Below, one piece after another: positions 42,854 through 53,528 of a stretch of DNA of 64,000 nt; position 1 is the first letter of the stretch, and each line of letters starts with the position of its first letter. The stretch spans positions 1 through 64,000 of the forward strand of contig JAJDCU010000016.1 of NCBI GenBank assembly GCA_029260655.1, given 5' to 3'. The notes below the pieces were generated by a model that was not told the origin of the DNA, ran no database searches, and saw nothing but the letters and a program-made list of their open reading frames with translations. This DNA comes from Phycisphaeraceae bacterium (GTDB lineage Bacteria > Planctomycetota > Phycisphaerae > Phycisphaerales > Phycisphaeraceae). The position numbers and the translations under genes are program-made.

Positions 42854-44227
42854 TCATACGTCTCTAAGCACGGTCTGGTCCCTGCGTGGGCCGACGCTGA
42901 CCATGACCACGGGCACGCCGACGTGCTGCTCGATCCTGGCGATGTAGGCCTTGGCGTTTTCGGGCAGGTCGTCGAACCGCCGACAATCCTCGATCGCCTG
43001 CTCAAACCCGTCAAGTGTTTCGTACTCGGGCGTGAGGTTATCCAGTACGCCGGGGTCGGCGGGGAAGTTCTTCAGGGCTTTGCCCTCGTGGGTGTACCCG
43101 GTGCAGATTTTGAGCTCGGGGAGCCCCGCCAGGACATCCATGAGCATCAGCGCGATCCCGGTCGCGCCGCTGATGGTGGCGGTGTATTTCAGGGCGACCA
43201 GGTCAAGCCAGCCGACGCGTCGGGCCCTGCCGGTGGTCGTGCCGTATTCCTTGCCGACCTCGCGGATGCGGTCGGCGGTGGCGTCGTTCAGCTCAGTGGG
43301 CATCGGCCCGCCGCCGACGCGTGTCTGGTAGGCCTTGACGATCCCAAGGACGTTGCTGACCTTGTGCCCGGGGACGCCCGTGCCGGTGTGCACGCCCAGG
43401 GACGAGCAGTTGCTGCTGGTAACGAAGGGGTACGTGCCGTGATCGATATCCAGGAGCGTGGCGTTGGCGCCTTCGAAGAGCAGGCGCTTGCCGTCGGCGA
43501 TCGAGCTGTGCAAGAGCTCGGCGGTGTCGCAGATGTGCGGCCCAAGCACCTTGGTCAATTCGACGGTATCGCGGAAAATCGTCTCAGGATCGAACGGCTC
43601 AAACGGCTGGCCGCACTGGGAAGCCAGCGCCGACAGCACGGTGTTCTTGACCGTGACGACGCGTCCGATCTTATCCAGGAGGGTCTCTTCGTGGAGCAGG
43701 TCGCCCACGCGGATGGCCATGGAGCGCAGGGCCTTGTCGGCGTAGCAAGGGCCGATCCCCCGGCCGGTGGTCCCGATCGGGGCGGCGCCGCCCATGGCCG
43801 CGGCGATCGCCTGGTCGTAAAGCACATCCTGGGTTTTGTGATACTCAAAGACCAGGTGGGCCCGGTCGCTGATGCGCAGGTTGTCCCCGATGGCCACGCC
43901 TTTGCCGCGCAGCTCGTTGATTTCCTTGACCAGTTGGGCCGGATCGATCACGACGCCGTTGCCCAGGACGTTGAGGGTATTTGGCGACAACACGCCGGAG
44001 GGGATCAGGTGCAGGGCGTAGCGTTGGTCGCCAACCTGGACGCTGTGCCCGGCATTGGCCCCGCCGTTGTACCGCACGACCAGGCCGAACTGCCCGGCCA
44101 GCAGGTCCACGACCTTGCCCTTGCCCTCGTCGCCCCACTGCAGACCCACCACCGCACAGTGGCCATGGTCGACCCCAAGGCTTGGCAGGAGGTCGGATTC
44201 ACAGCACGGATCGGTCTGCGGTGTCAT
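42854..44227 (-). CDS. purA: Adenylosuccinate synthetase
   Basis: PurA joins IMP and aspartate with GTP to form adenylosuccinate in AMP synthesis. The 457-residue protein shows the GTP-binding start VGLQWGDEGKGKVVDLLAG, then NGGANAGHSV, GTTGRGIGPCYADK, ANATLLDIDHGTYPFVTSS and the C-terminal TGRARRVGWLDLV. The length is slightly longer than the usual 430 because of an N-terminal extension of about 22 residues; a later start is possible, but no other ATG is near. TAGAAT upstream on the minus strand (about 44271) may be its -10 element. Confidence 0.96.
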   Translation of the reverse strand: MTPQTDPCCESDLLPSLGVDHGHCAVVGLQWGDEGKGKVVDLLAGQFGLVVRYNGGANAGHSVQVGDQRYALHLIPSGVLSPNTLNVLGNGVVIDPAQLVKEINELRGKGVAIGDNLRISDRAHLVFEYHKTQDVLYDQAIAAAMGGAAPIGTTGRGIGPCYADKALRSMAIRVGDLLHEETLLDKIGRVVTVKNTVLSALASQCGQPFEPFDPETIFRDTVELTKVLGPHICDTAELLHSSIADGKRLLFEGANATLLDIDHGTYPFVTSSNCSSLGVHTGTGVPGHKVSNVLGIVKAYQTRVGGGPMPTELNDATADRIREVGKEYGTTTGRARRVGWLDLVALKYTATISGATGIALMLMDVLAGLPELKICTGYTHEGKALKNFPADPGVLDNLTPEYETLDGFEQAIEDCRRFDDLPENAKAYIARIEQHVGVPVVMVSVGPRRDQTVLRDV

Positions 44228-44318
44228 CGGTCAATGCTCATCGGTGGGTCAGGGGTGGGGCCAAAAGCCGGATTCTAGCAGGTTCCGGCCCTGTGACGAG
44301 CCGCCCGTCCACAGGCCA

Positions 44319-44347
44319 TTGCCCATTATGTCATTCACTCTTATAAT
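44319..44347 (+). promoter_or_regulatory. Promoter of the Rrf2-type regulator
   Basis: TTGCCC at 44319-44324 and a perfect TATAAT at 44342-44347 are spaced by 17 nt. The leader would be about 55 nt. Because Rrf2 proteins often repress themselves, the stretch 44348-44410 is the place to look for an operator. Confidence 0.75.
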
Positions 44348-44410
44348 TCCCGTGGTATGGTAGACCTATCTTTCACGCGCATTGAACCGCCCATAACTGG
44401 ATGAATCCGC

Positions 44411-44884
44411 ATGATCTACTCCAATGCTTGTGCCTACGCCATCCGAGCGATCACCCGCTTGGCGATGCTCCGCCCCGACGGCTACGTCCTCCTGGATGAG
44501 CTGTGCGAAGGCACGGACCTGCCCCGCCACTTTGTGGCCAAGATCTTCCAGGACCTGGTCCGCAAGGGCCTGCTCACCAGCGCCAAGGGCCGCGGCGGCG
44601 GGTTCGCCCTGGCCAGCGAGCCAGGCAAGATCACTCTTTACGACATCGTCGGCATGATCGACGGGGTCGAGTCTCTGGACGCCTGCGTCGTCGGCATGGC
44701 CGAGTGCAGCGACACTCAGCCCTGCCCCCAACACGACCAGTGGAAACCGATCCGAAACGATCTCAAGAAGTTCCTGCTATCAACCACCCTGGATAAGATG
44801 GCCGGGGCCCTTAAGAAGAAAATGAACCTGATCGGCCAACCCCTGCCCGAACTCTCCAGCAAGTCCAAGCCGCTGGCGCGGTAG
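44411..44884 (+). CDS. Rrf2-family transcriptional regulator
   Basis: This 157-residue DNA-binding protein has an N-terminal winged helix (YSNACAYAIRAITRLA, then LPRHFVAKIFQDLVRKG and GRGGGFALA) and three spaced cysteines, ACVVGMAECSDTQPCPQH, as in iron-sulfur-cluster-binding Rrf2 proteins such as IscR, NsrR and RsrR. It is therefore a candidate sensor of iron-sulfur status, nitric oxide or redox state. Its targets are unknown; the suf/isc genes are not in the window. The strong promoter at 44319 serves it. The MotA-like gene follows after 56 nt. Confidence 0.9.
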   Translation: MIYSNACAYAIRAITRLAMLRPDGYVLLDELCEGTDLPRHFVAKIFQDLVRKGLLTSAKGRGGGFALASEPGKITLYDIVGMIDGVESLDACVVGMAECSDTQPCPQHDQWKPIRNDLKKFLLSTTLDKMAGALKKKMNLIGQPLPELSSKSKPLAR

Positions 44885-44940
44885 TAGCAAAATATCCGAT
44901 ACATCTGACTCCGGCATCCCCATATCAAGGAGGATCGTCT

Positions 44941-45555
44941 ATGCCGACTCAGATGCACACACCCAGTCCAGGCCAGAGCCTCAAGCCTCTACATCCGGCG
45001 AACACACTGATCGGTGCGGCGCTCCTGATTGTGGTTCTTGCATGGGGAGCCTTCGGCAGCGGCGACATCACGATGTTCATCGACGTCAACTCCCTGATCT
45101 GGGTCGTCGGAATTATCGCCGCCGGCCTGTGGATGTGCTTCGGCCCAAAGACCGTCTTGATGGCGATCCACTGCGCCTTGTTTGGCAGCGGGGATGTTTC
45201 GCAGACTCAACTCACACGCACCATCGCTGTGCTGGGTAGAGCCTATCAACTTGCCTGGGCGGCAGGATTATCCGGGTTCCTGCTGGGACTGGTCATCATG
45301 TTGAAGAACATGGATGATCCGGTGGCGATCGGCCCCGGCATGGCGGTTAGTCTGCTAACCACGATCTACGGGCTGATCCTCGCGGAGTTCATCTTCAGCC
45401 CATTACAACAGGTCCAACTCTCGCATTCGAACAACCAAGCACCCGCCGAGTCGAGCCATACAACATCACAACGGTCAATGATGCCGCTGGGCATCACCGT
45501 TGTCATTATGGCCTGTCTGGCCTTCTTAGTGTTGGCAATATCGATCTGGCAGTAA
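44941..45555 (+). CDS. MotA-like membrane protein lacking the stator loop
   Basis: This 204-residue membrane protein resembles MotA of the flagellar stator. The stretch FIDVNSLIWVVG corresponds to the MotA FIDxPS segment, and GFLLGLVIMLKNMDDP followed by AIGPGMAVSLLTTIYGLIL matches the MotA TM3-TM4 region. The large cytoplasmic loop between TM2 and TM3 is much shortened (about 35 residues), an extra C-terminal helix is present, and no MotB/ExbD partner is adjacent. The Shine-Dalgarno AAGGAGG before 44941 is strong. It may be a MotA/TolQ/ExbB-family proton channel with another role. Confidence 0.7.
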   Translation: MPTQMHTPSPGQSLKPLHPANTLIGAALLIVVLAWGAFGSGDITMFIDVNSLIWVVGIIAAGLWMCFGPKTVLMAIHCALFGSGDVSQTQLTRTIAVLGRAYQLAWAAGLSGFLLGLVIMLKNMDDPVAIGPGMAVSLLTTIYGLILAEFIFSPLQQVQLSHSNNQAPAESSHTTSQRSMMPLGITVVIMACLAFLVLAISIWQ

Positions 45556-45561
45556 GGGTAC

Positions 45562-47229
45562 TTAGGCCTCTTCCGCCGCCAGCTTCACTGCCGCGGCTTT
45601 CAAGATGCCAGGTTTGGCCCTGATCGCTTCGAGCACCTCGGGCGTAGGTTCGGCGTCGAGCTTGAGCAGCATCAGGGCGGTCGCATCGCGCCGGCTGATG
45701 GTCATGTCGGCGATGTTGACCTTGGCTTCGCCGAAGACCGACCCGACCAAACCGATCATGCCGGGGCGGTCGTCGTTTTGCAACAGCAGCATCGGCCCGG
45801 CGGGGACCATGTCCATGTGGTAGCCGTTGATCTCCACGATCCGCGGGCGCAGGTCGTCGTAGACCCGGCCGACGACGCGGCGCGACTGGTCTCCGGGGTG
45901 GGTCTTGGCGTCGACCGCGCCGGTGGGCCCGTCGACCTGGAGCGTTAACTGTGAGCCGCGCGGGCCCTCCTCGTCGACCAGCACGGTGCGGACCTTGATC
46001 CCCCTCTTCTCGGCGACCTGGGATGCGTTGATCAGGTTCACCGGGTCGCTTAGGTGTTCCTGCAACAGCGTAACCAGTGCGGTGCGTTCGATCATGCTTT
46101 GGCCTGCCGACAGCCCGCCGCCGACCAACTCGATCGTGACCGAGCAGATCCCGCGTGTGACCATCGGGCAGATCAGTTGCGCCATGCGCCCGGCGAGATC
46201 GACGTAGCGCTGCTGCGTCGGGCTCAGGTCGATCTTCAAGCCCCCGGCGTTGACCGCGCCCTTGACGCCCTGGCCTCGCAGGTAGATCAGGCAACTCTCG
46301 GCGGCGTCGACGCTGACCGCCTGCTGCGCCTCGGCTGTGCTGGCGCCCAGGTGCGGGGTGTGCAATATCTTCGGGTGGGTCCTAAGCGGGCTGTCTTCCG
46401 CGGGCGGCTCGCTGGTGTAGACATCCAGCGCTGCGCCGCCGCACTTGCCGCTGTCCAGTGCGCCGATCAGGTCCTGCTCATCGACGACCCCGCCACGGGC
46501 CGCGTTCACGACGTACACCCCGTCCTTGCACTTTTCGAAGGTGTCTTTATTGAGGATCGAACGGGTCTGGTCGTTAAGCGGGACGTGGAAGCTGATGATA
46601 TCTGCCAGCGGCAGCATGTCCGCGAAATCCCGGACCATCTTCACCCGGCCTTCGCAGGCGGTTTCCTGATTGAAGAACGGGTCGTAGCCGATCACGTCCA
46701 TCTCGAACGCCATCGCGCGTTCGGCGACGGTCCGGCCGATCCGGCCCATCCCCACAACGCCCAGGGTCTTGCCGGCGAGCTGCCGGCCCTGGTACTTGCC
46801 GCGGTCCCAGCCGCCCTCGCTCATCGTCTTGTGCGACGGGCCGATGTTGCGCATCAGCGCCATCAGCAAAGTAAAGGCGTGCTCGGCGGTGGTGATGGTC
46901 GAGGCCTCGGCGGTGTTGACGACCAGGATGCCCTTTGCGGTCGCGGCTTCCAGGTCGATATTGTCCACCCCGACACCGGCCCGGGCGATCACCTTCAGCC
47001 GGCCTGGGTTCTCGAGGATCTTGGCGGTCACCTTGATCCCCGAGCGCACGATCATCGCGTCGTGCTCGCCGACAATTCCGGCGTACTCGTCTTCGGTCAG
47101 CCCGGGCTTGTTGACCAGCTCGGCGTCCGGCTGAGATTCGATCCACGCCAGCCCCTCCTTGGCGAGCTTGTCGGCGGCGAGGATCTTAAAGGTCTGGGTC
47201 ACGGCTTCGGGGGTTACAGCGGCGGTCAT
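45562..47229 (-). CDS. serA: D-3-phosphoglycerate dehydrogenase, long form
   Basis: SerA oxidises 3-phosphoglycerate to phosphohydroxypyruvate, the first step of serine synthesis. The 555-residue protein has the substrate domain, the NAD-binding motif TLGVVGMGRIGRTVAERA, the active-site regions VVNAARGGVVDEQDL and TPHLGASTAEAQ, then an intervening domain (ASB) and a C-terminal ACT domain (MLLLQNDDRPGMIGLVGSV), which usually mediates serine feedback. It is monocistronic and convergent with the MotA-like gene, with only 6 nt between stop codons. Confidence 0.95.
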   Translation of the reverse strand: MTAAVTPEAVTQTFKILAADKLAKEGLAWIESQPDAELVNKPGLTEDEYAGIVGEHDAMIVRSGIKVTAKILENPGRLKVIARAGVGVDNIDLEAATAKGILVVNTAEASTITTAEHAFTLLMALMRNIGPSHKTMSEGGWDRGKYQGRQLAGKTLGVVGMGRIGRTVAERAMAFEMDVIGYDPFFNQETACEGRVKMVRDFADMLPLADIISFHVPLNDQTRSILNKDTFEKCKDGVYVVNAARGGVVDEQDLIGALDSGKCGGAALDVYTSEPPAEDSPLRTHPKILHTPHLGASTAEAQQAVSVDAAESCLIYLRGQGVKGAVNAGGLKIDLSPTQQRYVDLAGRMAQLICPMVTRGICSVTIELVGGGLSAGQSMIERTALVTLLQEHLSDPVNLINASQVAEKRGIKVRTVLVDEEGPRGSQLTLQVDGPTGAVDAKTHPGDQSRRVVGRVYDDLRPRIVEINGYHMDMVPAGPMLLLQNDDRPGMIGLVGSVFGEAKVNIADMTISRRDATALMLLKLDAEPTPEVLEAIRAKPGILKAAAVKLAAEEA

Positions 47230-47379
47230 CGGTCCTGTCTCGCTATATGAAATTAGGTTTGGATCACCTGTCCTAGGCGGGGCGCTATACCCGGCGCGGC
47301 CTGGCCGGCTCTTGGGTTCATGACGCTGGGCTGAACTAAAGAGATTCTAGCCGATAGCCGACGCCTGGGCGAACGCCCA

Positions 47380-47703
47380 TCACGGGGATTCAGCAGGATG
47401 AAGTGTCACACTGAGTGGCCAACTGCTTGGCACATCGACCTGGACAGCTTCATAACCAGGCTTGGAGACCGTTACCCATCTAGCTCCCTGGAGGTTATCT
47501 GGTAGTGCGGCCTTTCCTTTGGCGTCTGTAATGCTGGGACCGGAACTCATGGACAGAGAGACCGCAACCACTTCAGCGTCTGCGAGGTATTCCCCAGATG
47601 GATCTATGACTAGCACGTTTTTATCTGCGGCAAAACCTCTAAGCAGAACGAATGCAATCAGACCAAAGGCTATCATAGAAATTATTGCGATTTTTCGCTT
47701 CAT
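47380..47703 (-). CDS. Small exported carboxypeptidase-regulatory-like protein
   Basis: This 107-residue protein has an N-terminal membrane or signal helix (IAIISMIAFGLIAFVLLRGF) followed by one beta-sandwich-like domain, with ADAEVVAVS, ITDAKGKAALP and VSKPGYEAVQVDV, as in the carboxypeptidase regulatory or CNA-B-like fold. Its function is unknown; it is probably anchored outside the membrane. Composition is AT-richer than serA and hemL. AAGG lies ahead of the start at 47703. Confidence 0.65.
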   Translation of the reverse strand: MKRKIAIISMIAFGLIAFVLLRGFAADKNVLVIDPSGEYLADAEVVAVSLSMSSGPSITDAKGKAALPDNLQGARWVTVSKPGYEAVQVDVPSSWPLSVTLHPAESP

Positions 47704-47762
47704 GATGCAGCCTTTACGATGTAGGGTGGGTGCTACTTCGCCTTACCCATCCTACGAAATCA

Positions 47763-49082
<1,320 letters not shown>

Positions 49083-49306
49083 GGGCTCTAGTTTACACGC
49101 CCGGTGACCCCGGCGGAAGGCCCCAGCCGGTGGCCGATCCGCCAGGCAAACCGGCCGGGAAAGACCCTCACGCCGGCCGGGACGACCGCCGCGAAGCACG
49201 TTGCCAGCACAGGTAGCTTCTGATAAACTTTTGGGCTCGATATTAGACGTGGCTGAACACACACCATCCGCCTAAAGACCGGCGGACCGACACCAGAGAT
49301 GCACCC

Positions 49307-49576
49307 ATGACGATCACCGCAGAGAGAAAAACGCAGGTTATCAGCGAATACCGCCGGGACGAGAAGGACTCGGGCAGCCCGGAGATCCAGATCGCGGTAC
49401 TGACCGAGCGGATCAACAACCTCACCGGGCACATGCGCAGCCATAAGCACGACTACCACTCCCGGCGGGGCCTGCTGCAGATGGTCTCGACCCGAAACAG
49501 CCTGCTGAAGTACTTGGCCAGGACCAACCGTGAGGCGTACCAGACGCTGATCGGACGTCTGGGCCTACGGAAATAG
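49307..49576 (+). CDS. rpsO: 30S ribosomal protein S15
   Basis: S15 binds the central domain of 16S rRNA early in assembly. The 89-residue protein contains the typical [36 protein letters not shown] and [21 protein letters not shown] segments. It precedes pnp by 226 nt, the conserved rpsO-pnp order. In E. coli S15 represses its own translation and RNase III processes the rpsO-pnp transcript; dyads in 49620-49690 here could serve similarly, but this is inference. Confidence 0.96.
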   Translation: MTITAERKTQVISEYRRDEKDSGSPEIQIAVLTERINNLTGHMRSHKHDYHSRRGLLQMVSTRNSLLKYLARTNREAYQTLIGRLGLRK

Positions 49577-49802
49577 ACACGACCGCACGCCGTCCCGATC
49601 CCGGACGCCTGGTCCGGGAGGAGTTTGACGGCAGGCGACCCGCAGCGCCGCCCCGAGCATGGGGCCGCAAGGCGCGGCAGGCCATCTGCCTTCGGCTTCT
49701 AAATCAAGGGACAGGCGTGAGGGCCGGATCGCCCAGGGCCGCGGCGTCCGATCCCCCTACCCACCTAAACCCCTCACGGCCCCAAGCCTAAGGAAGCCAA
49801 AC

Positions 49803-51956
49803 ATGACCACCCACCGCGTTGAAATGCAGCTAGGCGGACGGACACTGAGTATCGAGACCGGCAAGATCGCCAAGCAGGCCGACGGGGCCGTGATTGTCCA
49901 GTTCGGCGAAACCGTCGTCCTGGGCACGGCCGTGCACGCCGCACCGCGTGAAGGCCTGGACTTTTTCCCCCTGACCGTGGACTACCGCGAGAAGCTCAGC
50001 GCCGCGGGCAAGTTCCCCGGCGGCTTCCGCAAGCGTGAGGGGGCCCCGAACCAGAAAGAAATCCTCACCATGAGGAACATCGACCGGCCGCTAAGGCCCC
50101 TGTTCCCCAAGGGGTACAAGGACGAGGTGCAGATCCAGTGCTGGGTGCTGTCTGCCGACGGGCAGAACGACCCGGACCTGTTGGCGGGGATCGCGGCTTC
50201 GGCCGCCCTGTCGATCAGCTCGGTCCCGTTCCTGGGCCCGGTCGGCAACGTCCGGCTGGGACGGGTCGACGGCGAGGTCGTGGTCATGCCCACCGCCGCC
50301 CAGAACGAGTTCTCCGACATGGACCTGCTGTTATGCGGCCATCAGGACGGGCTGAATATGATTGAGGTCGGCGCCCACGAGCTGAGCGAGGACGAGATCG
50401 CCTCGGCGATCGAAGCCGGGTTCGAGCACGTCAAAGCGATCACCAAGCTGATCAGCGAGCTGGTCGCTAAGTGTGGCCAGGAGAAGGTCGATACCACCGT
50501 GCCGACCCCCGAGGACATCATCCAGACCGTCCAGGAAAAACTCGCCGGGCCGCTCAAGGCCGCCAAGACCACCGAGGGCACGAAGCTGGACCGGCAGGTC
50601 GCGGTCAAGAAGGCGATCAAGGATTTCCTGAGCACCGAGTTCGGCGAGCCCGGCGAAGACGCCAGCTATGCCCAGCATCAGTTGGCTAATGTCCGCCGTA
50701 AACACGCCAAGAACGCTGTCCACGACCTGGAAGAGGTGATCACCCGCGAGATCATCCGTACCGGCAGCCGGACGGATGGGCGTAAGTTCGACGAGCTGCG
50801 CAACATCGATTGTGAAGTCGCCCTGCTGCCGCGCGTCCACGGCTCTGCACTGTTTACCCGCGGCGAGACCCAGGCCCTGGTCACCTGCACCCTGGGCACC
50901 GGCAAGGACGAGCAGATCGTCGACGGGCTGGGCGCCGAATACTCCGAGAAGTTCTACCTGCACTACAATTTCCCGCCGTTCTCCGTCGGTGAAGCCAAAC
51001 GGATCATGGGCCCCAGCCGGCGTGACCAGGGCCACGGCAAGCTCGCCGAGAAGGCCCTGGCCCCGGTGATGCCCGAGGTGACCGACTTCCCCTACACGGT
51101 CCGCCTGGTCAGCGACATCATGGAGTCCAACGGCTCGTCTTCGATGGCGTCGGCGACCGGCGGGACCCTGGCGATGCTCGACGCCGGCGTGCCGATCAAG
51201 GCGCCCGTCGCCGGGATCAGCATCGGCATGATCCAGGGCGACGAGCCCGGGCAGGAAGACGTCTATCTCACCGACATCCAGGGCGAGGAAGACCACTTCG
51301 GCGACATGGACTTCAAGGTCACCGGCACGCCCAACGGCATCACCGCCATCCAACTGGACCTGAAGATCCGCGGCCTGAATATGGATCAGATCCGCAAGGC
51401 CCTGGAGCTGGCGAAGACCAACCGGCTTCAGATCATCGAGAAGATCAATGAGGCCATCCCCGCGCCGCGCCCGGAGCTGAGCAAGTGGGCCCCTCGGATG
51501 CTGGTGACCAAGATCCACCCGGACAAGATCGGCAAGCTCATCGGACCAGGTGGGAAGATGATCCGTGCCCTGGAAGCCGACACCGGCGCCAAGATCGAGA
51601 TCGAGGAAGACGGGACGATCTACGTCTCGGCGGTCGGCGCTGGCAAGGCCGAGAAGGCCATCGAGGAGATCGAGAAGATCGGTGCGGAGGTTAAGGTTGG
51701 CCAGATCTACAACGGTAAAGTCTCTACTATCAAGGACTTCGGCGCATTTATCGAGGTTATCCCCGGGCAGGACGGCCTGTGCCACATCTCCGAACTCCAG
51801 GACGGCTTCGTCGAGAAGGTCTCGGACGTGGTGAAGATAGGCGACGAGGTGCGGGTCAAGGTGCTGCTGATCGACGACCAGGGCCGGGTCAAGCTCTCAC
51901 GCCGAGCCGCCTTGGCAGAAGAAGCGACCAAAGAGGAAGAAAACGCTTCCGTTTAG
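49803..51956 (+). CDS. pnp: Polyribonucleotide nucleotidyltransferase (PNPase)
   Basis: PNPase degrades RNA phosphorolytically from the 3' end. The 717-residue protein contains two RNase PH domains (LGTAVHAAPREGLDFFPLTV in the first, RGETQALVTCTLGTGKDEQ and SDIMESNGSSSMASATGG in the second), then a KH domain (IGKLIGPGGKMIRALE) and an S1 domain (GQIYNGKVSTIKDFGAFIEV). Length matches the family. The frame is open from 49659, but AAGGA precedes the ATG at 49803. With rny at 37240 it supplies the main RNA-decay pair of the cell. Confidence 0.97.
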   Translation: MTTHRVEMQLGGRTLSIETGKIAKQADGAVIVQFGETVVLGTAVHAAPREGLDFFPLTVDYREKLSAAGKFPGGFRKREGAPNQKEILTMRNIDRPLRPLFPKGYKDEVQIQCWVLSADGQNDPDLLAGIAASAALSISSVPFLGPVGNVRLGRVDGEVVVMPTAAQNEFSDMDLLLCGHQDGLNMIEVGAHELSEDEIASAIEAGFEHVKAITKLISELVAKCGQEKVDTTVPTPEDIIQTVQEKLAGPLKAAKTTEGTKLDRQVAVKKAIKDFLSTEFGEPGEDASYAQHQLANVRRKHAKNAVHDLEEVITREIIRTGSRTDGRKFDELRNIDCEVALLPRVHGSALFTRGETQALVTCTLGTGKDEQIVDGLGAEYSEKFYLHYNFPPFSVGEAKRIMGPSRRDQGHGKLAEKALAPVMPEVTDFPYTVRLVSDIMESNGSSSMASATGGTLAMLDAGVPIKAPVAGISIGMIQGDEPGQEDVYLTDIQGEEDHFGDMDFKVTGTPNGITAIQLDLKIRGLNMDQIRKALELAKTNRLQIIEKINEAIPAPRPELSKWAPRMLVTKIHPDKIGKLIGPGGKMIRALEADTGAKIEIEEDGTIYVSAVGAGKAEKAIEEIEKIGAEVKVGQIYNGKVSTIKDFGAFIEVIPGQDGLCHISELQDGFVEKVSDVVKIGDEVRVKVLLIDDQGRVKLSRRAALAEEATKEEENASV

Positions 51957-52282
51957 TCCCAAAATCAATTAATATCGGACAGGTTGGATCAGGCAGCGAG
52001 CCGGGTCTGACGGTATGGACTATACGCGCAGATTGAAAGGTGTTAAAATAGGCAGGTGATGCGGGCGGCTTCATCTCGGTACAGGACGCCTGCAGGATCA
52101 TGAAGGCTGCCGTGGAACGTGGTTCATCCCGGCAGGCAAAGTGAATGTAGTTTGGATTAAGGCACGGCATTTCTTCTTATTTTGTAGGGTGTAATTCACC
52201 CGGGCTAGAGGGCAGGTAAGCAAGTTTCTCGGCCCAAAACATTTCTGTTCCATTGTTCCTCGTTCTCAGTGAGGAGATCGAC
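51957..52282 (+). promoter_or_regulatory. Long 5' region of the cold-shock gene
   Basis: These 326 nt have no supported gene and are AT-richer than the surroundings. CTGCCG/CGGCAG arms near 52107-52136 enclose a loop, and T-rich stretches follow toward the Shine-Dalgarno GAGGAG just before 52283. Cold-shock genes commonly have long structured leaders that change fold with temperature; whether this one does is not shown by sequence alone. I did not find a clear promoter. Confidence 0.3.
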
Positions 52283-52510
52283 ATGACAGCGACACATGGC
52301 CAGGTGAAGTGGTTCGACCCCAAGAAGGGCTACGGTTTTATCACCGGCCCCCAGGGCCAGGACGTTTTTGTCCACTACAGCCAGATACAGGGCGATGGGT
52401 TCCGTTCCTTGAAGGACGGAGAAGACGTCGACTACGAGTTGATCGAGGGTGACAAGGGCTGGCAGGCCCGCACCGTCGAACGTGCGATCGCACAGCCCCA
52501 AGCGACCTAG
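52283..52510 (+). CDS. Cold-shock domain protein
   Basis: This 75-residue single-domain nucleic-acid chaperone has both RNA-binding motifs: KGYGFIT (RNP1-type) and DVFVHYSQI (RNP2-type), starting from GQVKWFDPKKGYGF. It melts RNA secondary structure at low temperature or acts as a general RNA chaperone. The ATG at 52283, 8 nt after GAGGAGAT, is the right start; the frame is open from 52253. Confidence 0.95.
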   Translation: MTATHGQVKWFDPKKGYGFITGPQGQDVFVHYSQIQGDGFRSLKDGEDVDYELIEGDKGWQARTVERAIAQPQAT

Positions 52511-52640
52511 GGCGTCACATCCGAGACCCAACAGTCCGCGCTAACCTACCCGGGGTGAGGCGGCGGTTGTGGGTGTGTGCATGCGGTTGGGGGGGGTGAG
52601 CAAGTGACATCGCCACGACGGGGGGCTATCTTCGTAGCCG

Positions 52641-53510
52641 ATGTGGTTCTACCTTTTCTTAGGCGTGAGTTTGGGCGTGCTGGGGTCGATCCCTCTGGCG
52701 GGGGTGTGGGGTCGGCGTACGGAGCGCCGGGTGCGCCAACTGGAACGCCGGGCACGGGCGGCCCAGCGGCTGGCGGAATTAGGCACGCTCACCGGTGGGC
52801 TGGCGCATGAGATCAAGAACCCCCTCTCGACGGTCGGGCTGAACGTCCAGCTCTTGCAGGAAGACGTGCAGGAGTTGGCCGGCGAAACCGGGCTGGGCGC
52901 GTCCCAACAGGACGGGCTGGGCAGGGTGCAGCGTCGGCTGGGGTCGCTTCGGCGTGAGACCCTGCGCCTGCGCGATATCCTCGAAGACTTCCTGCGGTTT
53001 GCCGGGCGGGTCGAGTTGGCGCCTAAGCCGACCAACATCCATGAGGTGATCGACGAGCTGGCTGACTTTTTCGAACCCCAGGCACGCGAGGCCGGGGTCA
53101 ACCTGCGTACCCAGCTCGCCGCCGCCGAACCGGTCATTTCGGCCGACGCCCCCCTGCTGAAACAGGCCCTGCTTAACCTGCTGATCAACGCCTCCCAGGC
53201 GATGGCCCAAGCCCGGGAAGAGGGCAAGCCCCACGGCGGCGCAAGCGAATTAATCATCCGCACCGAGCGGGGCAAGGCTCTGGGCGGTGAAGAATTGCGT
53301 ATCCACATCACCGACACCGGCCCGGGGATGCCCCCCGAGGTAGCGGCGAAAGTGTTTCAGCCCTACTTCTCAACCAAGCGCGGCGGCACGGGGCTTGGCC
53401 TGCCCACCTCCAGGCGGATCATCGAGGAACACGGCGGGCAGATCAATGTCCACTCCGACCCCGGCCGGGGCACCGACTTCACGATCACCCTGCCGGCGCA
53501 GACCTCGTAA
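52641..53510 (+). CDS. Sensor histidine kinase, short NtrB-like
   Basis: This 289-residue kinase has one N-terminal membrane helix (FYLFLGVSLGVLGSIPLAG), no PAS or other sensing domain, the phosphoacceptor motif LTGGLAHEIKNPLST and an HATPase domain with LLNLLINASQAM (N box), ITDTGPGMP (G1) and GTGLGLPTSRRIIEEHGG (G2). It may sense through its membrane helix or a partner. No response regulator is adjacent. TATCTT at 52627-52632 is 8 nt before the ATG, again suggesting a nearly leaderless mRNA. Confidence 0.9.
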   Translation: MWFYLFLGVSLGVLGSIPLAGVWGRRTERRVRQLERRARAAQRLAELGTLTGGLAHEIKNPLSTVGLNVQLLQEDVQELAGETGLGASQQDGLGRVQRRLGSLRRETLRLRDILEDFLRFAGRVELAPKPTNIHEVIDELADFFEPQAREAGVNLRTQLAAAEPVISADAPLLKQALLNLLINASQAMAQAREEGKPHGGASELIIRTERGKALGGEELRIHITDTGPGMPPEVAAKVFQPYFSTKRGGTGLGLPTSRRIIEEHGGQINVHSDPGRGTDFTITLPAQTS

Positions 53511-53528
53511 TACCCGGAGACGGAAAGC

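Noticed and set aside
45562-47250. Long plus-strand frames antisense to serA and similar long antisense frames over pssA, purA, pnp and typA
   Set aside because: High GC makes antisense frames long. The minus-strand serA protein shows full family motifs, while the antisense translations are Arg/Gln/Asp/His-rich without motifs.
52047-52141. Short open frame of about 30 codons in the cold-shock leader
   Set aside because: It has no start codon near its beginning and no homologue I recognise; probably chance.
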